This document shows positions 43,655 through 51,841 of a stretch of DNA of 64,000 nucleotides, one piece after another (the stretch's first letter is position 1; each line of letters opens with the position of its first letter). The notes under the pieces were generated by a model. The model had not been told where the DNA came from, did not search any database, and saw only the letters and a list, made by a program, of their open reading frames with translations. This DNA comes from an uncultured Clostridia bacterium. Its GTDB lineage: Bacteria > Bacillota > Clostridia > Christensenellales > Aristaeellaceae. The stretch spans positions 186,001-250,000 of the forward strand of contig CAKTZR010000002.1 in the NCBI GenBank assembly GCA_934636105.1, read 5' to 3'. The translations under genes were made by a program, and so were the position numbers.

Positions 43655-45448
43655 TTAGATGGCGCGGGTCGCATGCCTGAGCCATTCCCGCTCGTCGTCA
43701 TCGGTCATCAGCGGCAGCAGCGTTTTCTGCACAAACGCGTGATAGTCGTTGAGCCAGCCGCGCTGGCGCGGGCTCATCTGTTCGGGGATCACCGCGTCCA
43801 GATCGATCGGCGCGCAGGTGATGATTTCAAAGCCGAGGAACTGGCCGTATTCGTTCTCCTCCAGCTTGCGGCAGACCAGCTCGTTCTCCGTGCGGATACC
43901 GTAGCTGCCCTCGATGTACACGCCCGGCTCGTCGGTGGTGACCATGCCCGGCTCCTGCACGGTATCCTCGTTTCGGGTCGGGGACTTATACCAGCGGAAG
44001 CTATTCGGCCCTTCGTGAACGCTCATCAGGTAGCTCACGCCGTGACCCGTGCCGCAGCGGTAATCGATGCCCATATCCCAGATCGGGCCGCGCGCGAGGA
44101 TATCCAGACCGACACCTGTCATGCCGTGCAGGAATTTCGCATTTGCGAGATTCAGCATGCTGCACAGCACCGCCGTGAAGTGCTTCTTCTGCTCGTCCGT
44201 CACGAGGCCGAGCGCGAAGGTGCGGGTGATATCCGTCGTACCCTCCAGATACTGTCCGCCGGAATCGATGAGCAGCAGGTCGCGCGGCTCAATGACCGCG
44301 TCGGTTTCCGGCGTGGCGCTGTAATGCATCATCGCAGCGTTGGCGCGGTAGGCGCAGATGGTGTTGAAGCTGGGCGAAATGAAATGCTCCTGTTCCTGAC
44401 GGAAGGCCAGAATCTTGTCGCTGACGCTGATTTCCGTCATCGGAATCTTGCCGACGTTCTGCTTGAGCCAGTACATCAGCCGCGTCACCGCCACGCCGTC
44501 TTTCACATGCGCCTTGCGCAGGTTGGCCAGCTCAACCTCGTTTTTGATGGCCTTCATGCGGGTGGACGGGTTTTCCGCGCGGATGATTTCGGCCTTTTCC
44601 AGCGCGCTCATCAGCGCGGCAGTCAGCTTAGTCGCATCCGCCAGCACCTTCACGTCCGGCTCAAGCCCCTGCAACGCCGGAATGATCTCGTCGTAGCCGC
44701 GCACGTTCACGCCCTCGTCCGCGAGCGTCTTGCGCATGCTCTCGTCCACCTTGGCTTCATCGACGAACCAGTTGACGTGCTTCTGCCCGATGACCAGATA
44801 GCTCATCACCACAGGCGTATTGAGCACGTCGCCGCCGCGCACATTGAGCACCCACGCGATATCATCCAGCACATTGAGCACATGCAGCTGTGCGCCGCGC
44901 TCGTCCATAACCTTGCGAATCGCAGCGACCTTATGCTGCACGCTCTCGCCCGCGTATTGCTCGTCGAGGATGAAGGCCTTTTCCTTCGGCATCGGCGGGC
45001 GATCCGTCCACAAGTCGTTAAACCAGTCGCCCGTATCGCGCAGCAGCGCGCCGCTGCCTGCGACGGCCGCGCGGATATCCTCGGCGAATTTTTCGCTGAC
45101 CACGCCGAAATCCACGCCCAGCGCGTCGTTTTCATGCAGCAGCCCCGCGAGGTATTCCTCCAACGTCGGCGTGCCCGCCGTGCCCATGCGCATCAGGGTG
45201 ATGCCGCTTCCGGCGATCTGCTGTTCCGCCTGAATGAAGTAGCGGCCGTCCACAAACAGCGCCGCTTCCTTTTCGCCGACGACCAGCGTGCCCGCCGATC
45301 CGGTAAAGCCGGAAAGCCACTGACGCGTCTTGAAATGGTCGGCAATATATTCCGAAGCATGGCTGTCCGCCGTCGGCACGATGACCGCAGCAAAGTTTTC
45401 ATCCTTCATCCGCGCCCGAAACGCGGCGATTTTTTCCGTAACCTGCAT
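43655..45448 (-). CDS. M24 family Xaa-Pro aminopeptidase
   Basis: A 597-residue aminopeptidase P-like enzyme that removes N-terminal residues before proline, with two creatinase-type N-terminal domains (about 1-310) and the pita-bread catalytic domain. Metal ligands fall in LLIDSGGQYLEGTTDITRTF, GTGHGVSYLMSVHEGP and TDEPGVYIEGSYGIRTENE. The size matches the long three-domain APP1 type. GGAGGG precedes ATG 45448. It follows the repeat-rich gap upstream and is monocistronic. Confidence 0.93.
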   Translation of the reverse strand: MQVTEKIAAFRARMKDENFAAVIVPTADSHASEYIADHFKTRQWLSGFTGSAGTLVVGEKEAALFVDGRYFIQAEQQIAGSGITLMRMGTAGTPTLEEYLAGLLHENDALGVDFGVVSEKFAEDIRAAVAGSGALLRDTGDWFNDLWTDRPPMPKEKAFILDEQYAGESVQHKVAAIRKVMDERGAQLHVLNVLDDIAWVLNVRGGDVLNTPVVMSYLVIGQKHVNWFVDEAKVDESMRKTLADEGVNVRGYDEIIPALQGLEPDVKVLADATKLTAALMSALEKAEIIRAENPSTRMKAIKNEVELANLRKAHVKDGVAVTRLMYWLKQNVGKIPMTEISVSDKILAFRQEQEHFISPSFNTICAYRANAAMMHYSATPETDAVIEPRDLLLIDSGGQYLEGTTDITRTFALGLVTDEQKKHFTAVLCSMLNLANAKFLHGMTGVGLDILARGPIWDMGIDYRCGTGHGVSYLMSVHEGPNSFRWYKSPTRNEDTVQEPGMVTTDEPGVYIEGSYGIRTENELVCRKLEENEYGQFLGFEIITCAPIDLDAVIPEQMSPRQRGWLNDYHAFVQKTLLPLMTDDDEREWLRHATRAI

Positions 45449-45518
45449 CGCAAATCCCTCCGTCTTTCAGTTATGGCCTTATTATACACCTATAACACGG
45501 TGTCGGGGAAGACCCTTT

Positions 45519-45661
45519 TTGGGGCTTTGCCCCAAGTCCGGGAAACTCGCATAGTCGCCGTCCCGGCTCCTTGCGATTTCCGATTTCCGCCATGCTGTTT
45601 CCCGCACAGCGGGCGCATGGCTTCAATCCCCCACAAGAAACCTGAGGTTCTTGGATTTCCC
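45519..45661. repeat. Long intergenic repeat, copy 2 (family C long form)
   Basis: About 143 bp, near-identical to 36212-36368: TTGGGGC-TTT-GCCCCAA, GGGAAACTCGCATAG, CCCGC-ACA-GCGGG, GCGCATGGCTTCAATCCCCC, AGAAACCT/AGGTTCTT. A CATTTATCGC / GCGATAAATG hairpin follows at about 45664-45686. It fills much of the 395 bp gap between the M24 peptidase and the LysR gene. Confidence 0.8.
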
Positions 45662-45773
45662 ACTTCATTTATCGCTTCGCGATAAATGGACAATAAGTGA
45701 CGGTTTACAAATCTTTGTTTCTTGTTTAAAATAATAATCAAAACCATTCGCGAAGCAAATGATAATGGGAAGT

Positions 45774-45825
45774 GCAGGAACCTCAGGTTCCTGCCAGAGC
45801 TCGAGACGGAGTCTCGAACGCCCCT
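45774..45825 (+). repeat. Family C two-hairpin repeat
   Basis: Hairpin GCAGGAACCT / AGGTTCCTGC (45774-45794), then TCGAGAC-GGA-GTCTCGA (45801-45817) and CGCCCC. Relative to the copy at 8146 both stems have changed in step. It lies just before the LysR ribosome site. Confidence 0.75.
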
Positions 45826-45843
45826 TTCCCTACGGAGGTACTC

Positions 45844-46761
45844 ATGAATACCCGACACGCTCAACTCGTGCTCGCCGTCGTTCGCGAGGGCGGCTTCACC
45901 GCGGCGGCGAAATCGCTCTTTATCACCCAGCCGACGCTCTCCCAGCAGATTCGGCAGATCGAGCAGCAGCTCGGCGCGCCCATCTTTGAGCGCAAAACGA
46001 CGCCCGTTTCGCTCACCCCCGCCGGGCAGATCTATGTGCAGGCCGCGCGCCGCTTTCTGCAAATCGAAACGCAGATGAACGAATCCCTCGCCGCGCTCTC
46101 CGGCCACACGGCGGGGCTTCTGCGGCTTGGTCTGCCCTTGCAGCGCGCCGACGAGCTTCTGCCGCAGGTGCTCGCCGAATTTCAGTCCGCTTATCCCGAG
46201 GTGCGCGTGCAGGCCGTCTCCCTGCCGACAGAAGACCTGGAACGCATGCTGCTCGGCAGCGAGCTGGATATGGCGCTCGTCTCCGGCGAACCCGAAAACG
46301 AAAAGCTCGATTATCAGCTCATCGCTTCGGATGAAACCGTGCTGCTGGCCGGGCGCAAAACCCGGCTCGCCCAGCGCATCCCTTCCGGCTCGACCATCAG
46401 CTTGAGCGCCTGCGAAGGGGAGCATTTCGTTCTGCCCGCTGAAAATCTGCCCTTCGCCCGTCCCTATGACGAGCTGATTACCCGCGCGGGGCTTTCGCCC
46501 TTCGTCGCCCTCCGCACGGATGATTCCCAGTGCGCCAAACGCGTGTGCGCCGCCTGTTCGCTGGTTATGCTCTGCCCGTTCATCACCCTGCTCAGCGACA
46601 CCCCCGCCATGCAGCAGCTTGCGCATTATCGGCTCAGCGACGCGCTCTATGCCCCGCTGTATATGACCCATCCCAAGGATATGCCGCTCACGCCCTACGC
46701 CCAGACGCTCTACACCATGATGAGCAACCGCTTCCGCGCGATGACGGCCTACCGATTATAA
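45844..46761 (+). CDS. LysR family transcriptional regulator
   Basis: A 305-residue LTTR. The winged helix HTH (QLVLAVVREGGFTAAAKSLFITQPTLSQQIRQIEQQLG) is canonical, followed by the linker helix and the periplasmic-binding-protein-like effector domain. ATG 45844 follows CGGAGGTACTC; the longer ORF would extend into a family C repeat. It faces the amidohydrolase gene tail-to-tail, so the usual divergent target gene is absent; its target is unknown. Confidence 0.93.
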   Translation: MNTRHAQLVLAVVREGGFTAAAKSLFITQPTLSQQIRQIEQQLGAPIFERKTTPVSLTPAGQIYVQAARRFLQIETQMNESLAALSGHTAGLLRLGLPLQRADELLPQVLAEFQSAYPEVRVQAVSLPTEDLERMLLGSELDMALVSGEPENEKLDYQLIASDETVLLAGRKTRLAQRIPSGSTISLSACEGEHFVLPAENLPFARPYDELITRAGLSPFVALRTDDSQCAKRVCAACSLVMLCPFITLLSDTPAMQQLAHYRLSDALYAPLYMTHPKDMPLTPYAQTLYTMMSNRFRAMTAYRL

Positions 46762-46799
46762 ATCAAAAAGCGGGTCGAATCGGCCCGCTCCTTGATTTA
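46759..46799. terminator. Bidirectional terminator overlapping both stop codons
   Basis: TAAATCAA and TTGATTTA form outer arms, AGCGGG / CCCGCT the inner stem. The structure begins at the LysR TAA and ends at the complement of the amidohydrolase TAA. Confidence 0.7.
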
Positions 46800-47975
46800 T
46801 ACGCGCGTTTTGATTCTTTCGAGCACCTCTTCGCCGTTCACATAAACGGCCTTCGTGCAGCACTGGATATCGCGAAGGGGATTGCCCTCGAAAATCGCGA
46901 TATCCGCATCCTTGCCCGCCTCCAGCGAGCCCACGCGGCTGTCAATGCCCACGACATGCGCCGGGTTGATGGTAATTGCGCGCCACGCGGATTCCTCCTT
47001 CATGCCCGCCTTCACGGCCAGCCCCGCGCACAGCGGCAGATAATACAGCGGAATGACCGGCGCATCCGTGATGATACAGACCTCCAGCCCCGCGTTATCC
47101 AGAATACCCGCGGTCGCGAAGCTCTTTTCCTTCAGTTCCTGCTTGAATTTTGAGCCGAACGACGGGCCGACCAGCACCGGCTTGCCCGCCTGCACCAGAT
47201 GATTCACGATCAGATGGCCCTCCGTCACGTGATCGAGCGTGATATCCACGTCAAATTCCTTTGCGATGCGGATGGCCGTCAGGATGTCGTCCGCACGATG
47301 GGCATGCGCCTTGAGCGGAATCTCCTTTCGGATGACCGGAAGCAGCGCCTCCAGCTGCATGTCAAACGGCCGGGTCTTGGTCTCGTCCTTCTCGGCTTCC
47401 TCCACTTCTTGGGCATAGCGCTTCGCCTTGAAAAGCATCCCGCGCAGCGTCGCCGCAACAGCCATGCGCGTCACAGGTGCTTTGCGGCCGTTCTGGCCAT
47501 ACGCGCCCTTCGGATTCTCGCCGAAAGCAACCTTCATCGCCGCCGGGTATTTGAGAATCATGTCATCCACGCAGTCGCCGTAGAGCTTCATCGCCACAAA
47601 CGAGCCGCCCAGCACATTGGCCGAGCCGGGGCCCGTCACCGCCGTCGTCACACCGCCGCCAAGCGCGTTGCCGAAGGCCTCGTCCATCGGATTAATGCCG
47701 TCGATGGCGCGGATTTCTGGCGTCACCGGGCTGGAATACTCGTTGGTGTCGTTGCCCTCCCAGCGCGTCGCCTCCTCATGAATACCAATGTGGCAATGCG
47801 CGTCCACAAAGCCCGGCGTAATCATGCAGCCCGATGCGTCGATGATCTCCGTTCCCGCCGGAACGTCGAGGTTCTGCCCCACCGCGACGATCTTTCCGCC
47901 GTCGATGAGAATCTGTCCGTTTTGAATGTCGCCGTTTGTGATGGTCTTGATGAGACCGCCCTGAATGAGTTTCAT
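46797..47975 (-). CDS. Amidohydrolase (imidazolonepropionase-like)
   Basis: A 392-residue metal-dependent amidohydrolase. GFVDAHCHIGIHEE gives the HxH ligands of a two-metal TIM barrel, LKAHAHRADDI and TLDHVTEGHLI the later histidines, and IITDAPVIPL the catalytic aspartate. N- and C-terminal beta strands (LIQGGLIKTITNGDIQNGQILID and LEAGKDADIAIFEGNPL) form the sandwich domain. The exact substrate cannot be told; imidase, dipeptidase or deaminase activities occur in this family. ATG 47975 follows AAGGAGATAG. Confidence 0.9.
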   Translation of the reverse strand: MKLIQGGLIKTITNGDIQNGQILIDGGKIVAVGQNLDVPAGTEIIDASGCMITPGFVDAHCHIGIHEEATRWEGNDTNEYSSPVTPEIRAIDGINPMDEAFGNALGGGVTTAVTGPGSANVLGGSFVAMKLYGDCVDDMILKYPAAMKVAFGENPKGAYGQNGRKAPVTRMAVAATLRGMLFKAKRYAQEVEEAEKDETKTRPFDMQLEALLPVIRKEIPLKAHAHRADDILTAIRIAKEFDVDITLDHVTEGHLIVNHLVQAGKPVLVGPSFGSKFKQELKEKSFATAGILDNAGLEVCIITDAPVIPLYYLPLCAGLAVKAGMKEESAWRAITINPAHVVGIDSRVGSLEAGKDADIAIFEGNPLRDIQCCTKAVYVNGEEVLERIKTRV

Positions 47976-47994
47976 GTTCTCTATCTCCTTTGCC

Positions 47995-49194
47995 TTATGG
48001 CTTAAAATGAATATCCACCACCGAAATATCCGCATCCGTGCCGATGCGCATATCCGGCCCGTAAACGCCCACGCCGGAAGTGACGACGCTGGTCATATTG
48101 CCCACCCTTTTCAGCCCCGCCGGGTTTTCCCACGCGGTGCGGATAGCGATGTTCAGCGGGAAGAACTGGCCGTCGTGCGTATGGCCGCAGAGCATCACGT
48201 CCACGCCCGCGTCGGCGTTCTGCCGTAAGAAGCGCGGCTCATGCTCCAGCGAGATGATGAGCCTGCTCGTATCCAGCCCCGCCATCAGCTCCTCCAGGCT
48301 CTTGCGCTCGTGCGTGCCGTCGCCCGCGTTTTCGTAATCCTTGCGGCCAATGACATAGAAGCTGTCGTCAATCAGCCGGGCTTCGTCCTCCAGCATGATG
48401 ATCCCGCTGTCGCGCACAAATTGCTCCATCTGTTCGCTTCGCTGCGTGTTTTCCAGCCGTTTGGTGCTGAAACCGCTGAACAGGCGCTCAGCCACGTCGT
48501 GATTGCCCCAGCAGGCATACACGCCCAACCTGCTTTTGAGCTGGCGGAGCGAGGCTTTCACGGCCTCCGGATCGTCAATGCCGTCCACCGTGTTGTCAAA
48601 AATATCGCCCGCAAAGAGGATGATATCCGCGTCCTGCGCATTGGCCTTTTCCACCATGTCCGCGATGCGTTCCGCGCCGACGCTGTATCCCAGATGCGTA
48701 TCCGCGATGAGCACCACGCGCAGGCTGTCGCGTCCGCCGCCGTCCTTGGCCACATCCGCGTCATAGTGCTTCACCGTCAGTTCGGACGCGTGATGAATGC
48801 CCAAAATGCACGTCAGAATGATGCCGAACCAGACCACACCGCCGAAGATCAGCTTGGGGTTGCCCGTCCGCGCGGTAAGCTTTTCCGTTCGATGAAATCG
48901 TTTGGAGAGCCGCGCCAGCACCTCGATGATCGCATAGGCCGAAAACAGATAGATGAAAATGCCGTAAAAGCCGAAGGACACGCGCATAACCGCCTTGCGC
49001 AGCGCCCCTTCCGGCAGAATATAGCCCAATGGCATGCCCATCGCAAAGGCGGAATACACGCCCGCCGTCAGCAGCGAAACGAGCTTCGCCAGCCTTTCCG
49101 GCAGGTTGCGATGCAGAAAAATCGATGTGCGCGCGGCCACATAGGCGTTGGCCGCCAGATAGGCCGCCAGCACAAAGAATGCGCTGATCCGCAT
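47995..49194 (-). CDS. Membrane-anchored metallophosphoesterase
   Basis: A 399-residue protein. About four TM helices occupy residues 1-135; the rest is a calcineurin-like phosphoesterase with DTHLGYS, GDIFDNTVD, WGNHD, LEHEPRF and GHTHDGQFF motifs, all metal ligands present. The catalytic domain would lie outside the membrane. The YkuE/LpxH-like group includes envelope phosphodiesterases, but its substrate is unknown. ATG shares bases with the stop of the upstream DUF975 gene (TAATG), so the two are coupled. Confidence 0.9.
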   Translation of the reverse strand: MRISAFFVLAAYLAANAYVAARTSIFLHRNLPERLAKLVSLLTAGVYSAFAMGMPLGYILPEGALRKAVMRVSFGFYGIFIYLFSAYAIIEVLARLSKRFHRTEKLTARTGNPKLIFGGVVWFGIILTCILGIHHASELTVKHYDADVAKDGGGRDSLRVVLIADTHLGYSVGAERIADMVEKANAQDADIILFAGDIFDNTVDGIDDPEAVKASLRQLKSRLGVYACWGNHDVAERLFSGFSTKRLENTQRSEQMEQFVRDSGIIMLEDEARLIDDSFYVIGRKDYENAGDGTHERKSLEELMAGLDTSRLIISLEHEPRFLRQNADAGVDVMLCGHTHDGQFFPLNIAIRTAWENPAGLKRVGNMTSVVTSGVGVYGPDMRIGTDADISVVDIHFKP

Positions 49195-50954
49195 TAAACA
49201 AATGCCTCCTCGGCGAGCTGCACGCGCGCGTCGTTCACCTTATAAACGACTTCGTCCGTAATGCCTTCGCCCTCATTGGGATAGAAATGGGAATAGACCT
49301 GATCCACGCAGAACAGCGCGACCAGCGCGACGCACAGCCCGATCAGCACGCTGCGCCTGACCTTGTGCAGCAGGTTGTCAAACGCCGGCGCAAGGCCGTA
49401 GACAATTGCCATGCCGCCCAAGCCGAAGACCAGCAGCCCCTCCGCGCAGATGCGCCCGTGCAGATTGAGGAAATAGCCTGCGTAATCCCACCAGCGGCGG
49501 TCGTATACGGTTTCCAGATAATACGCGGTGAAATACTCGACCACGCCGCAGACGACAACCGTCGCGAGAAACTCCAGCCACGGCTTATCGCGCAGCTTGT
49601 AGAGCGCCAGCAGCACCAGCACGCCGCCCGTGCCATAAATCGGCAGCCACGGCCCATGGAGCACGCCGCGGTTGACGAACGTGCCCGCCGAAACCAGGTG
49701 CAGCACGACTTCCCAGCACCAGCCGATCATCGAAAGCAGGAAGAACATCAGCACCAGCGTCGTCACCGGATATTTGCGGGTGAACAGCGCCGGCTCGTGA
49801 TCCTTGTGTTCGTATTGCAGCAGCGGGCTGAGCCGAATCGGATAGGAAAGCCCCTGCTCACAGCGGCGCATGTAACGCAGGCGATATTCGCGATCCTGAA
49901 TCTTTTCGCGCGCAACGTCCTGCGGGTTGACGAACAACGTCACGCCCAAGTATTCGCCAAAGAAGCGGGAAACCTTGTTGCCGTAGACGCGCTCCGGCAG
50001 TTTCTCCACCGGCTTGCCCAAATCGTTGTACGCGCGGCGAAGCGTTTTCGCGCTCGCTTTTTCAAACAGATACGTGTCGCGAAGCGCTTCGGCTTCGCCC
50101 TCCGCTTTCACCTGCGCGCGCACGCTGGCGTAAAACTCGCAGCGGACGGCGCTCAAATAGGCGCTGGAATAGAACAGACTGCTCAAGCCGAGCGTCGCCA
50201 GGCTCAAAATGTGCCACGGCACGAAGGAAAGCTCCATCAAGAAGCACTCCCACTTGTGGCCGTTCATCATTTTGCGGGAAAGCGCAATCGCGTCCTTTCC
50301 CTTCATCGTCGGGTTTTCCGCCAGAATGAAGCCGCAGAGATAATACGAAAACGTCTTGATAACGCCGCCGACAATCGTTAGCCACCACAGGCCGCGCTGA
50401 ACGGAGACGCGCAGCAGCGCCAGCGACGTATGCCTCCAGCAGCGCGCGCTGTGCAGATAGAGCGCGCGATACGGCGGCACTTCCTCATAGACACGCATCT
50501 CCATAAACAGGCGGCGCAGGACGACGACAAACGTGTTCGTGACCAGCACCCAATACACCACCGAAACTGCGCTGCTCACCGCAATGGCGATCGTCTGCCC
50601 CCACTCGCTCGACCCCGCCAGCGACAGGATCGTGTTGTTCACGATATCCTGAAGCGAGCCGTCGGCGATTTTGTTGACCGCCATCGCGAACACGCCGCGG
50701 CTGTTGGCCTCCGCGCCCGGGCGGCCGAAGGACGCGAGGAAACCCGAAATCACGTCCCACTTCTGCCGGGTCAGATGCAGGCTTTCCAGCGACCCGGTGA
50801 ACTCCGTACCCAAAAACGCCGCAACCAGACAGACGATCACCGCCATCCAGTAATGGCTGAAAACGGTCTTTCTGCCCGCGCGTTTCCAATTTCTTCGAGC
50901 CTGCGTGCCAAAGCGCGCATAGACCTTTTCGGTTTTCTTCCGCTCCATACCCAT
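49194..50954 (-). CDS. DUF975 plus PF06541-type membrane protein
   Basis: A 586-residue polytopic protein. The N-terminal 340 residues resemble DUF975 (an Arg/Lys-rich start, several TM helices, GKDAIALSRKMMNGHKWECF). The C-terminal 170 residues are a PF06541 (CmpB-like) domain: RGVLHGPWLPIYGTGGVLV, GVVEYFTAYYLE and WDYAGYFLNLHGRICAEGL. So it combines two membrane families, the second shared with the gene at 23759. Role unknown. ATG 50954 has weak GGGGAGAG upstream. It is coupled to the metallophosphoesterase gene. Confidence 0.8.
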   Translation of the reverse strand: MGMERKKTEKVYARFGTQARRNWKRAGRKTVFSHYWMAVIVCLVAAFLGTEFTGSLESLHLTRQKWDVISGFLASFGRPGAEANSRGVFAMAVNKIADGSLQDIVNNTILSLAGSSEWGQTIAIAVSSAVSVVYWVLVTNTFVVVLRRLFMEMRVYEEVPPYRALYLHSARCWRHTSLALLRVSVQRGLWWLTIVGGVIKTFSYYLCGFILAENPTMKGKDAIALSRKMMNGHKWECFLMELSFVPWHILSLATLGLSSLFYSSAYLSAVRCEFYASVRAQVKAEGEAEALRDTYLFEKASAKTLRRAYNDLGKPVEKLPERVYGNKVSRFFGEYLGVTLFVNPQDVAREKIQDREYRLRYMRRCEQGLSYPIRLSPLLQYEHKDHEPALFTRKYPVTTLVLMFFLLSMIGWCWEVVLHLVSAGTFVNRGVLHGPWLPIYGTGGVLVLLALYKLRDKPWLEFLATVVVCGVVEYFTAYYLETVYDRRWWDYAGYFLNLHGRICAEGLLVFGLGGMAIVYGLAPAFDNLLHKVRRSVLIGLCVALVALFCVDQVYSHFYPNEGEGITDEVVYKVNDARVQLAEEAFV

Positions 50955-51043
50955 CTCTCCCCTGTTAGTATACAGAAAACATTATACCATAAAAAGCCGA
51001 TTGCACAACCGGAAAGTCGATTGCCGCGATATCTGCCGAACGA

Positions 51044-51072
51044 TTTACTTTTCCATGTCCGCATGGTATAAT
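51044..51072 (+). promoter_or_regulatory. Promoter of methyltransferase gene
   Basis: TTTACT (51044-51049), 17 bp, TATAAT (51067-51072), 36 bases before the start codon. Confidence 0.75.
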
Positions 51073-51107
51073 CAGCTCAATCAATCCAAATCGGAGGAAG
51101 ATGCACG

Positions 51108-51761
51108 ATGGCCGATAAAATACAAAACGCTTACGAATCCTCCAAAAACATCTATGACGATGTGCTCACGCAGGGAAACCTTTTCAGCAGGCTGTACATC
51201 AAGCTGTTTTGGAGCGGCACGGCTGACAAGGATATCGCGCGAAAGGTTCTATCCTATATTCCCGATGATTTTTCGGGTGCGCTTCTGGATGTTCCGGTCG
51301 GAACGGCGGTGTTCACGACGCGCAAATGGGCGGCTTTAAAAAACGCCCGCATCACCTGTCTGGATTACAGCGCGGACATGCTTGAGCAGGCCCGGAAAAG
51401 GCTCGACGGCCATGCGCATATCCAGTGCATGCAGGGCGACGTGGGCAATCTGCCGATGGGCGACGAATCCTTTGATATCGTCGTCAGCATGAACGGTTTC
51501 CACGCCTTCCCCGATAAGCAGAAGGCCTTCGCCGAAACCTGGCGGGTTTTGAAAACCGGCGGCGATTTCATCGCCTGCTTCTATATCAGAGGAAAAAACA
51601 AAAGGACGGACTGGCTCGTGAAGCGCATTCTGGCTAAGAAAGGCTGGTTCACCCCGCCCTTCCAGACTGAGGAAGAATTGAGCGCCTGCTTGAGTAAGCT
51701 GTATCGAAAAATCGACCTCCATGTGGATGGCTCGATGGTCTATTTCCACTGCGTCAAGTAA
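51108..51761 (+). CDS. Class I SAM-dependent methyltransferase
   Basis: A 217-residue UbiE/MenG-like methyltransferase. Motif I LLDVPVGTAVFT departs from the usual GxGxG and has Pro-Val instead, motif II begins ITCLDYSADMLEQAR (acidic residue for ribose), followed by MQGDVGNLPMGDESFDIVVSMNGFHAF. Substrate unknown. GGAGGAAG precedes ATG 51108. It has its own promoter and terminator and stands apart from the neighbours. Confidence 0.85.
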   Translation: MADKIQNAYESSKNIYDDVLTQGNLFSRLYIKLFWSGTADKDIARKVLSYIPDDFSGALLDVPVGTAVFTTRKWAALKNARITCLDYSADMLEQARKRLDGHAHIQCMQGDVGNLPMGDESFDIVVSMNGFHAFPDKQKAFAETWRVLKTGGDFIACFYIRGKNKRTDWLVKRILAKKGWFTPPFQTEEELSACLSKLYRKIDLHVDGSMVYFHCVK

Positions 51762-51781
51762 ACAAAGCCGCACACAAAAGA

Positions 51782-51822
51782 ACCGACGCTGCAGGGCATC
51801 TGCCCGAAGCGTCGGTCCTTTT
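51782..51822. terminator. Terminator between methyltransferase and C69 peptidase
   Basis: Stem ACCGACGCT / AGCGTCGGT enclosing an inner GGGCATCTGCCC hairpin, then CCTTTTCATTT; the genes converge here. Confidence 0.85.
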
Positions 51823-51841
51823 CATTTAGATGAGGATTCGA

